NCBI RefSeq assembly: GCF_001594145.1
Contig: NZ_LVCF01000035.1
Coordinates: 310,001-374,000 of the forward strand
DNA length: 64,000 nucleotides
From: Branchiibius sp. NY16-3462-2
GTDB lineage: Bacteria; Actinomycetota; Actinomycetes; Actinomycetales; Dermatophilaceae
Direction of reading: 5' to 3'
Position 1 is the stretch's first letter. The number at the start of each line of letters is the position of its first letter. The notes beneath the pieces are model-generated. The model saw only the letters and a list, made by a program, of their open reading frames with translations, was not told the origin of the DNA and did not search any database. Both the position numbers and the translations under genes were made by a program. This document shows positions 8,308 through 15,277 of the stretch, piece after piece.

Positions 8308-9071
8308 GCGACGGCCGGCGCGGCTTCGCCAAGGACGCGCCACAGTCATCGATCGATGCGGAGGCTGCGTCCCTGGAGTGGCTGCAGGTGGAGGGCGGCC
8401 CGCCGCTCCCCGAGGTTCTGGTGAGTGACCCGGGAAGGCTGGTCACGGCGTACGTCGAGTCCAGCCGACCCGACCCCCAGGTCGCCGAGGAGTTCGGGCG
8501 TCGTCTCGCGACGCTGCACGCGGCCGGGGCTGATGCCTTCGGCGCCGCGCCACCCGGCGGCCCGGAGCTCGCCTGGTTCGGAATGACCCGGATGCTGAAC
8601 AAACCTGTGGCCCAGGATGATTGGCCGACGTGGTATGCCCAGGACCGGGTACTTCCCTACGTGCGTCAGGCGGTTGACGCCGGGTCGCTGAGCGCGGGGG
8701 AGTCGACGGTGTTCGAGGAGGTCTGTGCGCGGTTGCCGCAGCTGGCCGGTCCGGCCGAGCCACCCGCACGACTGCACGGCGACCTGTGGTCGGGCAACGT
8801 GTTGTGGTCCCACGATGCCGCCTGGCTGATCGATCCTGCCGCCCACGGTGGCCACCGGGAGAGCGACCTCGCCCTGTTGGCACTCTTCGGGTGCCCGAAC
8901 CTGGAACGCATCCGATCGGCGTACGACGAGGCCTCGCCGTTGGCACCCGGGTGGCGCGCCCGCGTCCCGCTGCACCAGCTCTTTCCGCTGCTCGCGCACG
9001 TGGTGATCTTCGGGCGCGGATACGCCGATCAAGCGCTCGAAGCGGCGCGTTCGGCGCTGCGGATCGGGTAA
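8283..9071 (+). CDS. Fructosamine kinase family protein
   Basis: A 262-residue aminoglycoside-phosphotransferase-fold kinase with the signature HGDLWSGNVLW (catalytic Asp) and the downstream metal Asp in AAWLIDPAAHGGHRESDLA. This is the hallmark of the fructosamine-3-kinase/ketosamine kinase family, which phosphorylates sugars attached to amines and so promotes deglycation. The N-terminal half is short, but RRGFAKDAPQSS and AEAASLEWL fit the nucleotide-binding lobe. It starts with GTG 8283 inside the end of the phosphatase gene in a different frame. The exact substrate is inferred from the family only. Confidence 0.88.
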   Translation: MGARPVTLSDGRRGFAKDAPQSSIDAEAASLEWLQVEGGPPLPEVLVSDPGRLVTAYVESSRPDPQVAEEFGRRLATLHAAGADAFGAAPPGGPELAWFGMTRMLNKPVAQDDWPTWYAQDRVLPYVRQAVDAGSLSAGESTVFEEVCARLPQLAGPAEPPARLHGDLWSGNVLWSHDAAWLIDPAAHGGHRESDLALLALFGCPNLERIRSAYDEASPLAPGWRARVPLHQLFPLLAHVVIFGRGYADQALEAARSALRIG

Positions 9072-9105
9072 CCTCCAACCCTTCCGGACGATCGCCCCAA
9101 GGCAC

Positions 9106-9111
9106 TAGCGT
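9106..9111 (+). promoter_or_regulatory. Putative leaderless -10 element of aspA
   Basis: TAGCGT ends 7 nt before ATG 9119, and no purine-rich ribosome site is visible in the short gap, which supports a leaderless aspA transcript. Confidence 0.4.
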
Positions 9112-9118
9112 TCCCAGC

Positions 9119-10600
9119 ATGACGACGCGAACTGAAGAGGATCTGCTGGGCTCCAAACCAGTGCCCGCAGACGCGTACTACGGCATCCACACCGTGCGAG
9201 CGATCGAGAACTTCCCGATCTCGGGGATCACGATCAACGACGTCCCCCAATTCATCCGCGGCATGGTCATGGTGAAGAAGGCCGCCGCTCTCGCGAACAA
9301 GGAATTGCGCGTCCTGCCGGTCGATGTCGCTGACGCCATCGTCGCCGCCTGCGACGCCATCCTGGACGACGGGCGCTGCATGGATCAGTTCCCGATCGAC
9401 GTCTTCCAGGGCGGTGCCGGCACCAGCGTCAACATGAACACCAACGAGGTCGTCGCCAACCTGGCCCTCGAACTGGTCGGGTACGACAAGGGCCGCTACG
9501 ACGTGATCAACCCCAACGACCACGTCAACAAATCCCAGTCGACCAATGACGCCTACCCGACCGGCTTCCGGGTCGCGGCGTACACGATGGTCCAAGCCCT
9601 CGTCCAGGAGGTGCAGGAACTGTCGTTCGCCTTCTCTGCCAAGGCACAGGAGTTCGCGACGGTCCTGAAGATGGGCCGGACGCAGTTGCAGGATGCGGTC
9701 CCGATGAGCCTCGGCAGCGAGTTCGAGGCGTTCGCGGTGAACGTGCACGAGGAGATCACCCGGCTGCGCACGGCGGCCGAACTGCTCCTGGAGGTCAACC
9801 TCGGAGCCACCGCGATCGGCACCGGGCTGAACACCCCGCCAGGGTATCCGGCGGCAGCGGCCCGGCACCTGTCCCAGGTCAGCGGACTGGGGACGGTACC
9901 GGCGGCCCACCTGGTCGAGGCGACCTACGACAACGGCGCCTACATCGCGGTGCACTCAGCCGTGAAACGCCTGGCGACCAAGCTGTCCAAGATCTGTAAT
10001 GACCTGCGGCTGTTGTCTTCTGGACCTCGCGCGGGACTGCACGAGATCAATCTGCCAGAGATGCAGGCCGGCTCCTCGATCATGCCGGCGAAGGTCAACC
10101 CGGTCATCCCCGAGGTCGTCAACCAGGTCTGCTTCAAGGTGATCGGGAACGACGTGACGATCACCATGGCAGCCGAGGCCGGTCAGCTCCAGTTGAACGT
10201 CATGGAGCCGGTGCTGGCGGAGTCGCTGTTCGAGTCGACGCGGCTGCTCACCAACGCCTGCGCCACGTTGCGCAGCAAGTGCATCACCGGTATTACCGCC
10301 AACCCCGAGGTGTGCGAGGCCTACGTGATGAACTCCGTCGGCATCGTCACCTATCTCAATGAGGTCATCGGGCACCACGCCGGCGATCAAGTCGGCAAGG
10401 AAGCGGCGCGGACCGGCAGGGGAGTGCGCGAGGTGGCCCTGGAGATGGGCCTGTTGTCCGAAACGCAGTTGGACCAGTTGCTGTCGACGGCCAACTTCTT
10501 GAATCCGACGTTCGCCGGCCGGCTCTACACCCCGGACGAGAAAGGCATCCCGCCGCTGGAGAAGCAGACCGCGGCGGACACGGACTCCTCGAGCTCATGA
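9119..10600 (+). CDS. aspA: Aspartate ammonia-lyase
   Basis: A 493-residue member of the fumarase/aspartase superfamily. It carries the signature GSSIMPAKVNPVIPE (residues about 318–332, flexible catalytic loop serine), the NPNDHVNKSQSTND and GRTQLQDAVP segments and the N-terminal PADAYYGIHTVRA typical of aspartase rather than fumarase. It would convert L-aspartate reversibly to fumarate and ammonia. The start codon overlaps no gene. Its stop overlaps the start of the Dcu-type transporter (ATGA), which fits a fumarate/aspartate exchange operon. Class II fumarase is the alternative; the transporter partner and N-terminus favour aspartase. Confidence 0.93.
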   Translation: MTTRTEEDLLGSKPVPADAYYGIHTVRAIENFPISGITINDVPQFIRGMVMVKKAAALANKELRVLPVDVADAIVAACDAILDDGRCMDQFPIDVFQGGAGTSVNMNTNEVVANLALELVGYDKGRYDVINPNDHVNKSQSTNDAYPTGFRVAAYTMVQALVQEVQELSFAFSAKAQEFATVLKMGRTQLQDAVPMSLGSEFEAFAVNVHEEITRLRTAAELLLEVNLGATAIGTGLNTPPGYPAAAARHLSQVSGLGTVPAAHLVEATYDNGAYIAVHSAVKRLATKLSKICNDLRLLSSGPRAGLHEINLPEMQAGSSIMPAKVNPVIPEVVNQVCFKVIGNDVTITMAAEAGQLQLNVMEPVLAESLFESTRLLTNACATLRSKCITGITANPEVCEAYVMNSVGIVTYLNEVIGHHAGDQVGKEAARTGRGVREVALEMGLLSETQLDQLLSTANFLNPTFAGRLYTPDEKGIPPLEKQTAADTDSSSS

Positions 10601-11913
10601 TCATCCTGCAGTTCCTGGTCGTCCTGCTCTTCGTCTTCATCGGAGCGCGACTCGGCGGTATCGCCATCGGCCTGGCCGGTGGCGCAGGGGTGATCGTGCT
10701 GGGGCTGCTCGGCCTGCACGTGGATGCCAAGACCGGTGTGCCGTGGGATGTTCTGGGCATCATCATCTGCGTCATCGCAGCGATCGCAGCCATGCAGGCC
10801 GCCGGGGGACTGGAACTGCTCGTCCACCGCACGGAACGACTACTACGGTCGCGGCCGAGCAACATCACGTTCATGGCACCAATCGTCACCTACTTCATGA
10901 CCGTCCTGTCCGGCACCGGACAGATCGCCTTCTCGACACTGCCGGTGATCGCCGAGGTCAGCAAGGAAGCCAAGATCCGCCCGTCCCGGCCACTGTCCAT
11001 CGCCGTGGTGGCCTCCCAGATGGCGATCGTTGCCTCCCCGATCTCTGCCGCGACGGTGGCGATGGCCGCCGTCCTGGAACCCATGGGCGTCGACTTCATC
11101 AAGATGCTCACGATCTCCGGTATCTGCACCCTGACCGGGTGCATGATCGCCGCCTTCGTCGCTTCAAAACAGGGCTGTGAGTTGGAGGATGACCCGATCT
11201 ACCAGGACCGCCTGGCCCGTGGTCTGGTCGCGCAATCCGATCCGGAGGCGAAGGCAAATTTCAAGGCCCGCAAAGGGGCCGGGCTATCGCTGATCATTTT
11301 CGCGGTGACCCTCGTGGTCGTGGTGTTGTACTCCACCGCGATCTCCGAGTCGGTCGGTCTGATCAGCGATCCGACGATCGACCGGTCGGCGGCGATCATG
11401 ACGTTCATGATGCTGGCCGCGCTGCTCATCCTGGTCTTCTGCAAGGTCGAACCGCCCGCGGTCATCGAGACCCCCACCTTCCGGGCGGGGATGAACGCGG
11501 CAGTCTGCATCACCGGCGTGGCCTGGTTAGGAAACACCTTCGTGCAGAACCACGTTGAGGACATCGAGCGGATCGGCGGCGACGTTATCCACGACCATCC
11601 CTGGATGTTGGCGATCGTCCTGCTGCTGGCCTCGGCGCTGCTGTACTCCCAGGCGGCGACCACGATCGCGCTGATGCCTGTGGCGGCAGGCATGGGCGTG
11701 TCCGCTTCGACGTTGCTCGCGTGCTTCCCCGCGGTGACCGGGCTGTTCCTGCTCCCCACGTATACAACCGTGGTGGCGGCAATCGAGCTCGACGACACCG
11801 GAACGACCCGGATCGGCAAATACCTGTTCAACCACTCGTTCATGATCCCCGGCCTGGTGGCGGTCGCCAGCTCGATCGCCCTAGGCTTCCTGATCGCGCC
11901 GATCCTGATCTGA
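10597..11913 (+). CDS. Anaerobic C4-dicarboxylate transporter, DcuA/DcuB family
   Basis: A 438-residue polytopic inner-membrane protein with about ten hydrophobic segments. The N-terminus (LFVFIGARLGGIAIGLAGG) and the stretches SGTGQIAFSTLPVIAEVS and MAIVASPISAATVAMAAV match DcuA/DcuB exchangers of aspartate, fumarate, malate and succinate. ATG 10597 sits inside the aspA stop, so the pair is translationally coupled. Together they could take up aspartate, deaminate it and export fumarate or succinate. Whether it works as DcuA (constitutive) or DcuB (fumarate respiration) cannot be told. Confidence 0.92.
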   Translation: MIILQFLVVLLFVFIGARLGGIAIGLAGGAGVIVLGLLGLHVDAKTGVPWDVLGIIICVIAAIAAMQAAGGLELLVHRTERLLRSRPSNITFMAPIVTYFMTVLSGTGQIAFSTLPVIAEVSKEAKIRPSRPLSIAVVASQMAIVASPISAATVAMAAVLEPMGVDFIKMLTISGICTLTGCMIAAFVASKQGCELEDDPIYQDRLARGLVAQSDPEAKANFKARKGAGLSLIIFAVTLVVVVLYSTAISESVGLISDPTIDRSAAIMTFMMLAALLILVFCKVEPPAVIETPTFRAGMNAAVCITGVAWLGNTFVQNHVEDIERIGGDVIHDHPWMLAIVLLLASALLYSQAATTIALMPVAAGMGVSASTLLACFPAVTGLFLLPTYTTVVAAIELDDTGTTRIGKYLFNHSFMIPGLVAVASSIALGFLIAPILI

Positions 11914-11925
11914 GGACGACTGCTC

Positions 11926-12309
11926 ATGACTACACGTATCTGGTCCCTGCTGGCGCTACCCGTCCTGGCGGTGAGCCTCGCGGGATGCGTCAGCGACTCA
12001 ACTGCCGACAACGTGCCGCCGGCTCGCGACGAGTCGGCCTTCCTAGCTGCCGTCAAGCAGTACGAAACGCCGCAGATCGACCGGGACGAGTTGATCCGGC
12101 AGGGGGACGCGGTCTGTGAATCGCTCACCGACTCCGCGGATGCCGACGGGCTTTACCAGGCTCTGGTGAACAACGCCAACGAAGGCAGTGGGCCCTTTTT
12201 CGGAGAGACCCGGCTGCGCGTGATGTCAGCGGCAGTGAAGTATCTGTGCCCTGAATGGGCCGAAGTCGATCACACGTCCTGGGGGAGTGCGACGGCGCTC
12301 AAATCGTGA
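11926..12309 (+). CDS. DUF732-like lipoprotein
   Basis: A 127-residue predicted lipoprotein with signal sequence MTTRIWSLLALPVLAVSLAGC (split here only by the lipobox LAGC, Cys21). A short Asp/Ala-rich spacer is followed by a roughly 80-residue domain with Cys residues in GDAVCESL and KYLCPEWAE. The pattern of two cysteines, an N-terminal helix and SAAVKYLCPE resembles the actinobacterial DUF732 domain, of unknown function, exposed on the outer face of the membrane. It begins 12 bp after the Dcu transporter and is probably cotranscribed. Its 3' end overlaps the convergent SIP-like gene by 11 bp. Confidence 0.75.
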   Translation: MTTRIWSLLALPVLAVSLAGCVSDSTADNVPPARDESAFLAAVKQYETPQIDRDELIRQGDAVCESLTDSADADGLYQALVNNANEGSGPFFGETRLRVMSAAVKYLCPEWAEVDHTSWGSATALKS

Positions 12310-12661
12310 GGTGGTCGACGCCCAAGTGGTCCAGATCGACCAGGTTGCTGGCGTGTCCGCCGAGCCAGACCGTGACGGTACGGCGAAGATCCAGCTCCTG
12401 GGGGACCCACTCGGCCACCCAGGCGGCCACCGCCCTCTCGAGGGAACTGGTCACCGGATCGACCCGGTGGATCGAAACACGGGGCGGAGCGGTCAGCGTG
12501 CTGATGCTGCCCTCGGGGCCTTCGATCAGGACCTGGCCGTAGGCGTCCTCGGGCAGGAGTGCCAGGGCAACGGCGATGTCGTCCAGGTCGGCGATGTGAC
12601 CAGCAACCAGGACATGTTCCAGCGGAACGCGACGACGATGAGACCTCACGAAGATAAGCAT
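12299..12661 (-). CDS. Stand-alone SIP (siderophore-interacting protein C-terminal) domain
   Basis: A 120-residue protein resembling the C-terminal NAD(P)H-binding half of siderophore-interacting ferric reductases: a strand-helix start (LEHVLVAGHIADLDDIAVALALLP), then YGQVLIEGPEG, and a terminal segment with TVTVWLGG. The FAD-binding half is missing, so alone it could not act as a full flavin reductase. It may partner with another protein or have lost activity. ATG 12661 lies inside an IdeR/DtxR-like palindrome, consistent with iron repression. The preceding gene on the same strand is dps, so two iron-related genes are adjacent. The assignment is by pattern, hence moderate confidence. Confidence 0.65.
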   Translation of the reverse strand: MLIFVRSHRRRVPLEHVLVAGHIADLDDIAVALALLPEDAYGQVLIEGPEGSISTLTAPPRVSIHRVDPVTSSLERAVAAWVAEWVPQELDLRRTVTVWLGGHASNLVDLDHLGVDHLTI

Positions 12662-12678
12662 AGCCTTACCTTCGTGAG
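12645..12678 (-). promoter_or_regulatory. IdeR/DtxR-type iron box inside a 34-bp palindrome over the SIP start codon
   Basis: Arms CTCACGAAG (12645–12653) and CTTCGTGAG (12670–12678) are exact inverted repeats. Between them, 12655–12672 reads on the minus strand as AAGGTAAGGCTATGCTTA. By eye it agrees at 13 of 17 positions with the iron-box core AGGTTAGGCTAACCTAA. The ATG of the SIP gene (12661) is in its centre. Binding of an iron-loaded repressor would block transcription and any leaderless start. Confidence 0.65.
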
Positions 12679-12704
12679 ATCCGCGCCGAAACGCCGCAAG
12701 CGGG

Positions 12705-13202
12705 TCAGGCGGCGATGTGCGCCTGGAGCAACCAGCGGTCCTTGGTCAGGCCACGCTCGATCTCGATCGCAACATCCTGGCTGCTGAGGTCGATGTCGTC
12801 GAGGCCCACGATCGCGGCGCGGACCGTGACCAGTGCGGCGTCGATCAAGCCGACCACCTGAGCGACTGTGGTTTCCCAGGGCTGGAATCCATCGGACAGC
12901 GCCGGCAGCGAGGATTTCGCGGCGACGGTGGCCAGCCGGGAGTCCAAGGGCAGGCCCAGGGCGACGACGCGCTCGGCGGCGGTGTCGGCGAAGTCCTGGG
13001 CGTGGGCGACGACGTCATCGAGCAGTTCGTGGATGCCGATGAAGCTGCCACCGCGCACGTGCCAGTGCGCCTGCTTGCCGTTGACGACCAGCGCCTCCAT
13101 GTCGAGGACGACGGGGGTGAGGAACTGCGCCGCACCCGCGGCGACCTCGTGGGAGGCAGCGAGAGTGGTGGGGATCTCGGTGGTCTGGGTCTTGGTAGCC
13201 AT
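12705..13202 (-). CDS. dps: Dps-type ferritin-like DNA-protection protein
   Basis: A 165-residue Dps protein that would form a 12-subunit shell, oxidise Fe(II) with peroxide and store the iron, protecting DNA. All five inter-subunit ferroxidase residues line up by spacing: His46 (HWH), His58, Asp62, Asp73 and Glu77. The N-terminal tail is short with two lysines, so DNA binding is uncertain. The start is ATG 13202 with an AGGAG site upstream. The downstream neighbour is the iron-box-controlled SIP gene, 43 bp away on the same strand. I saw no convincing iron box upstream of dps itself. Confidence 0.93.
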   Translation of the reverse strand: MATKTQTTEIPTTLAASHEVAAGAAQFLTPVVLDMEALVVNGKQAHWHVRGGSFIGIHELLDDVVAHAQDFADTAAERVVALGLPLDSRLATVAAKSSLPALSDGFQPWETTVAQVVGLIDAALVTVRAAIVGLDDIDLSSQDVAIEIERGLTKDRWLLQAHIAA

Positions 13203-13315
13203 ATCAATCTCCTGATGTCGCCCTGATGAAACTTGAATGATTCCAGGATGGTCCAGATCGCTTGGTATGACAACGAAGAGCAGGCTGGCCTAACGGCACG
13301 CGCTTCGACCGCCTA

Positions 13316-13339
13316 CGCCCGCACGAGTCCCTGCGGGCG
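13316..13339 (-). terminator. Stem-loop downstream of the HxlR gene
   Basis: CGCCCGCA (13316–13323) pairs with TGCGGGCG (13332–13339) across an 8-nt loop, about 20 bp beyond the HxlR stop. There is no clear U-tract, so it is a probable rather than certain terminator. Confidence 0.45.
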
Positions 13340-13358
13340 AGTAACGGTGCAGGGGGAG

Positions 13359-13781
13359 TCAGCCGGCGTTCGGTGCCTCGCGCTGCGTGCGCTGGTCGTA
13401 GGCGGCCTGGTTCGACCGGATGGCGGCGGCGTTCAGCACCGTCCAGTCGTAGAGCCGGCCGAAGGGCTCGCGCAGCGACTCGCCGAGCGGGGTGATCGCG
13501 TACTCGACGCCGACCGGCGACGTCGGTAGCACGCGCCGCTCGATCAGGCCGTCGCGCTCGAGCCGGCGCAGGGTCTGGGTGAGCACGCGCTGCGTGATGC
13601 CCTCGAGGCGGCGCTTGATCTCGTTGAACCGGCGCGGCTCGGTGAGCACGGCGAGGCACATCATCGACCACTTGTTGGCGATCTGGTCGAGGATCGGACG
13701 ACTCTCGCAGTCGACACTGAAGGTCTCGGTCGCGGTGTCGAGCAGCGCGCTGTAGGGCTTCACGGTGGTGTCCTCCGGCAT
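13359..13781 (-). CDS. HxlR-family winged-helix transcriptional regulator
   Basis: A 140-residue HxlR regulator. The N-terminus holds Cys25 in SVDCESR, the position where HxlR/HypR-type proteins carry a redox or aldehyde-sensing cysteine. It is followed by ILDQIANKW and the winged helix (RRFNEIKRRLEGITQRVLTQ, then LRRLERDGLIERRV). It would bind palindromic DNA as a dimer. It is divergent from the enoyl-CoA hydratase gene, and two near-identical palindromes lie between them, so it most likely controls itself and that gene. Heavy CTC/GAG/CGC codon use differs from its left-hand neighbours. Confidence 0.92.
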   Translation of the reverse strand: MPEDTTVKPYSALLDTATETFSVDCESRPILDQIANKWSMMCLAVLTEPRRFNEIKRRLEGITQRVLTQTLRRLERDGLIERRVLPTSPVGVEYAITPLGESLREPFGRLYDWTVLNAAAIRSNQAAYDQRTQREAPNAG

Positions 13782-13836
13782 CCCTGGGATAGGAGAAGTG
13801 CGTTATTGACGCACCGGGAGCGGCGCTCCAAGATAA

Positions 13837-13869
13837 GTATGCATCCCATACCGGGTATGCATCGCATAC
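13837..13869. promoter_or_regulatory. Two tandem palindromic operators between HxlR and enoyl-CoA hydratase genes
   Basis: GTATGCATCCCATAC (13837–13851) and GTATGCATCGCATAC (13855–13869) are 15-bp imperfect palindromes with half sites GTATG/CATAC, 18 bp apart start to start. The second ends 13 bp before the GTG at 13883. The arrangement fits two HxlR dimers on nearby helix faces covering the divergent promoter. Confidence 0.8.
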
Positions 13870-13882
13870 TTTTGGAGATCTC

Positions 13883-14752
13883 GTGACCGCATCCGCACAT
13901 CCCCTCAACGCTGACCCGATTACCGCCGAGTACGCCGCCCTGCGCGTTCGTCGTGACGGCGCCGTGGTGAACGTGACGTTCGACAACCCGCCGGTCAACG
14001 CACTGAGCGCCGACGTGATGCGGGAGCTGCGCACGCTGCTGCTCGGCGTGCGGGGTGACGAGAGCATCGCGGTGATCGTGTTCGACAGTGCGAATCCCGA
14101 GTTCTTCATCGCGCACGTCGACATGCACCTCGGCGACCAGATGGATCAGCTCGGCCGGCTGGCGGCGCAGGCGCCCGCGGGCGTCAACGTGTTCCAGGCG
14201 ACCGGCGAGCTGCTGCGCTCCCAGCCGCAGGTGACGATCGTGAAGCTGGCCGGGATCGCGCGGGGCGGCGGGGCCGAGTTCGTCGGCGCGGCCGACCTGA
14301 CCTTCGCCGCACGCGAGACCGCGCGGATCGGGCAGATTGAGAGCCTCATGGGCATCGTGCCGAGCGGAGGGGGCACCCAGTACCTGCTCGAGCGGGTCGG
14401 ACGCAACCGCGCGCTCGAGCTGGTGCTCACGGGCGACGCCATCGACGCCGACACCGCCGCGCTCTACGGATGGATCAATCGAGCGCTGCCCGCCGACGAG
14501 CTCGACGCGTTCGTCGAGCGCACCGCCCGCCGCATCGGGGAGCTGCCGCCCGGAGTCGCGCGCGCGGCGAAGCGCGTGCTCCCGGCGACCACTCCGCTCG
14601 AGGGCTACGAGCGCGAGGAGACCGAGTGGAGCGCGCTCATCGGTCGGCCCGAAACCGAGCGCATCATGCGTGAGAGCCTCGAGCGGGGCGCCCAGACGGT
14701 CGACGGAGAACGCGACCTCGAGGACCTCCTGCGCCGCGTCGCCCGCGGGTAG
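13883..14752 (+). CDS. Enoyl-CoA hydratase/isomerase family protein
   Basis: A 289-residue crotonase-fold protein. It shows the N-terminal VTFDNPPVNALSADVMREL, the oxyanion-hole segment KLAGIARGGGAEFVGAADLTFAA and the second active-site stretch GIVPSGGGTQYLLERVGRNRALELVLTG, with Ser/Gly where classical hydratases have Glu in part of this loop. It could be a hydratase, isomerase or another crotonase reaction; the substrate is unknown. It starts with GTG 13883. Control by the divergent HxlR regulator suggests induction by a small reactive molecule or aromatic acid. It sits about 40 bp from the dif-like site. Confidence 0.88.
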   Translation: MTASAHPLNADPITAEYAALRVRRDGAVVNVTFDNPPVNALSADVMRELRTLLLGVRGDESIAVIVFDSANPEFFIAHVDMHLGDQMDQLGRLAAQAPAGVNVFQATGELLRSQPQVTIVKLAGIARGGGAEFVGAADLTFAARETARIGQIESLMGIVPSGGGTQYLLERVGRNRALELVLTGDAIDADTAALYGWINRALPADELDAFVERTARRIGELPPGVARAAKRVLPATTPLEGYEREETEWSALIGRPETERIMRESLERGAQTVDGERDLEDLLRRVARG

Positions 14753-14792
14753 GTTCCGTACCGGTGTCGAGTCCTCGGTGACGATTGATTGG

Positions 14793-14820
14793 ATGTCCGA
14801 TAATCTACATTATGTCAAGT
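14793..14820 (+). other. dif: dif site for XerCD chromosome-dimer resolution (replication terminus)
   Basis: The 28 bp consist of a left XerC-type arm ATGTCCGATAA (14793–14803), a 6-bp spacer TCTACA (14804–14809) and a right XerD-type arm TTATGTCAAGT (14810–14820). The length and 11-6-11 layout are those of E. coli dif. The right arm and CCGATAAT core match the actinobacterial consensus as I remember it, with differences only at positions 1 and 4. It lies in the AT-rich gap between the convergent enoyl-CoA hydratase and gdx genes, the usual setting for dif. Confidence 0.85.
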
Positions 14821-14875
14821 TGAATCAAATGCTCCGCGACCTACCCTCTCCCCTCGGGTTCTCACCCCGACTTGA

Positions 14876-15190
14876 TCAGTGCGCCAGTTTCAGGCCAATG
14901 ACGCAGGCGACGATGCCGACCAGGCACACCAGCTTCAACACCGAGACGGGTTCGGCGCCGGTGACCATCGCGTAGATCACCGTGCCCGCGGCGCCGATCG
15001 CCGTCCAGATCGCGTACGCCGTACCGACCGGCAACGTCCGCAGCGCGTAGCCCAGGCCGACCATGCTGGCCACCGCCGCAACCGCGAAGATCGACGTCGG
15101 CAACCACCGGGAGAAGCCTTCGGATTTGCTCAGCGCCGTGGCCCACACCGCTTCGAGCCCACCGGAGAGAATCAGAATCAACCACGCCAT
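14876..15190 (-). CDS. gdx: Guanidinium exporter of the small multidrug resistance family (Gdx/SugE)
   Basis: A 104-residue four-helix membrane protein of the SMR family in the Gdx (SugE) branch. Glu13 in LSGGLEAVWATAL is the coupling acid. The segment RTLPVGTAYAIWTAIGAAGT and the C-terminal GIVACVIGLKLAH match SugE rather than EmrE. It would exchange protons for guanidinium as a dual-topology dimer. The ATG at 15190 is the right start: family proteins begin MxW, and the longer in-frame extension upstream runs through the riboswitch. A guanidine-III riboswitch lies directly upstream, confirming the substrate class. Confidence 0.95.
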   Translation of the reverse strand: MAWLILILSGGLEAVWATALSKSEGFSRWLPTSIFAVAAVASMVGLGYALRTLPVGTAYAIWTAIGAAGTVIYAMVTGAEPVSVLKLVCLVGIVACVIGLKLAH

Positions 15191-15193
15191 CGC

Positions 15194-15213
15194 GGCCACG
15201 ACCTTTCGTGGCC
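15194..15213 (-). promoter_or_regulatory. Shine-Dalgarno-sequestering hairpin, probable expression platform of the guanidine riboswitch
   Basis: On the minus strand GGCCACGA and TCGTGGCC form an exact 8-bp stem around the loop AAGG, which is the only good ribosome-binding sequence for gdx (11 nt from ATG). The 5' strand of the stem uses GGC at 15211–15213, which is also the 3' end of the aptamer pseudoknot. Ligand binding should therefore break the hairpin and turn translation on. A second GCCACG/CGTGGC copy just upstream (about 15252–15265) offers further alternative pairing. Confidence 0.65.
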
Positions 15214-15249
15214 GTCTTGTCGCTGTCCGGGTACGGCTCCCTCGTCCGG
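15211..15249 (-). promoter_or_regulatory. Guanidine-III (ykkC-III) riboswitch aptamer upstream of gdx
   Basis: On the minus strand the RNA begins CCGGACGAGGGAGCCGTACC, continues CGGACAGCGACAAG and ends ACGGC. CCGG at the 5' end can pair with CCGG after GTAC, and GCCGT can pair with the final ACGGC, giving the H-type pseudoknot known for this class. It agrees closely with my memory of the Thermobifida fusca aptamer. It lies 21 nt before the gdx start codon. Confidence 0.9.
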
Positions 15250-15277
15250 GTGCCACGAGCGTGGCCCCTTCATTGTC

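Noticed and set aside
13203..13358. An iron box upstream of dps
   Set aside because: The sequence TTAGGCCAGCCT nearby agrees only in a minority of positions with the iron-box consensus.
13203..13358. A second dif-like copy that would make the HxlR segment a dif-integrated element
   Set aside because: No matching arms were found on the left side of the segment.
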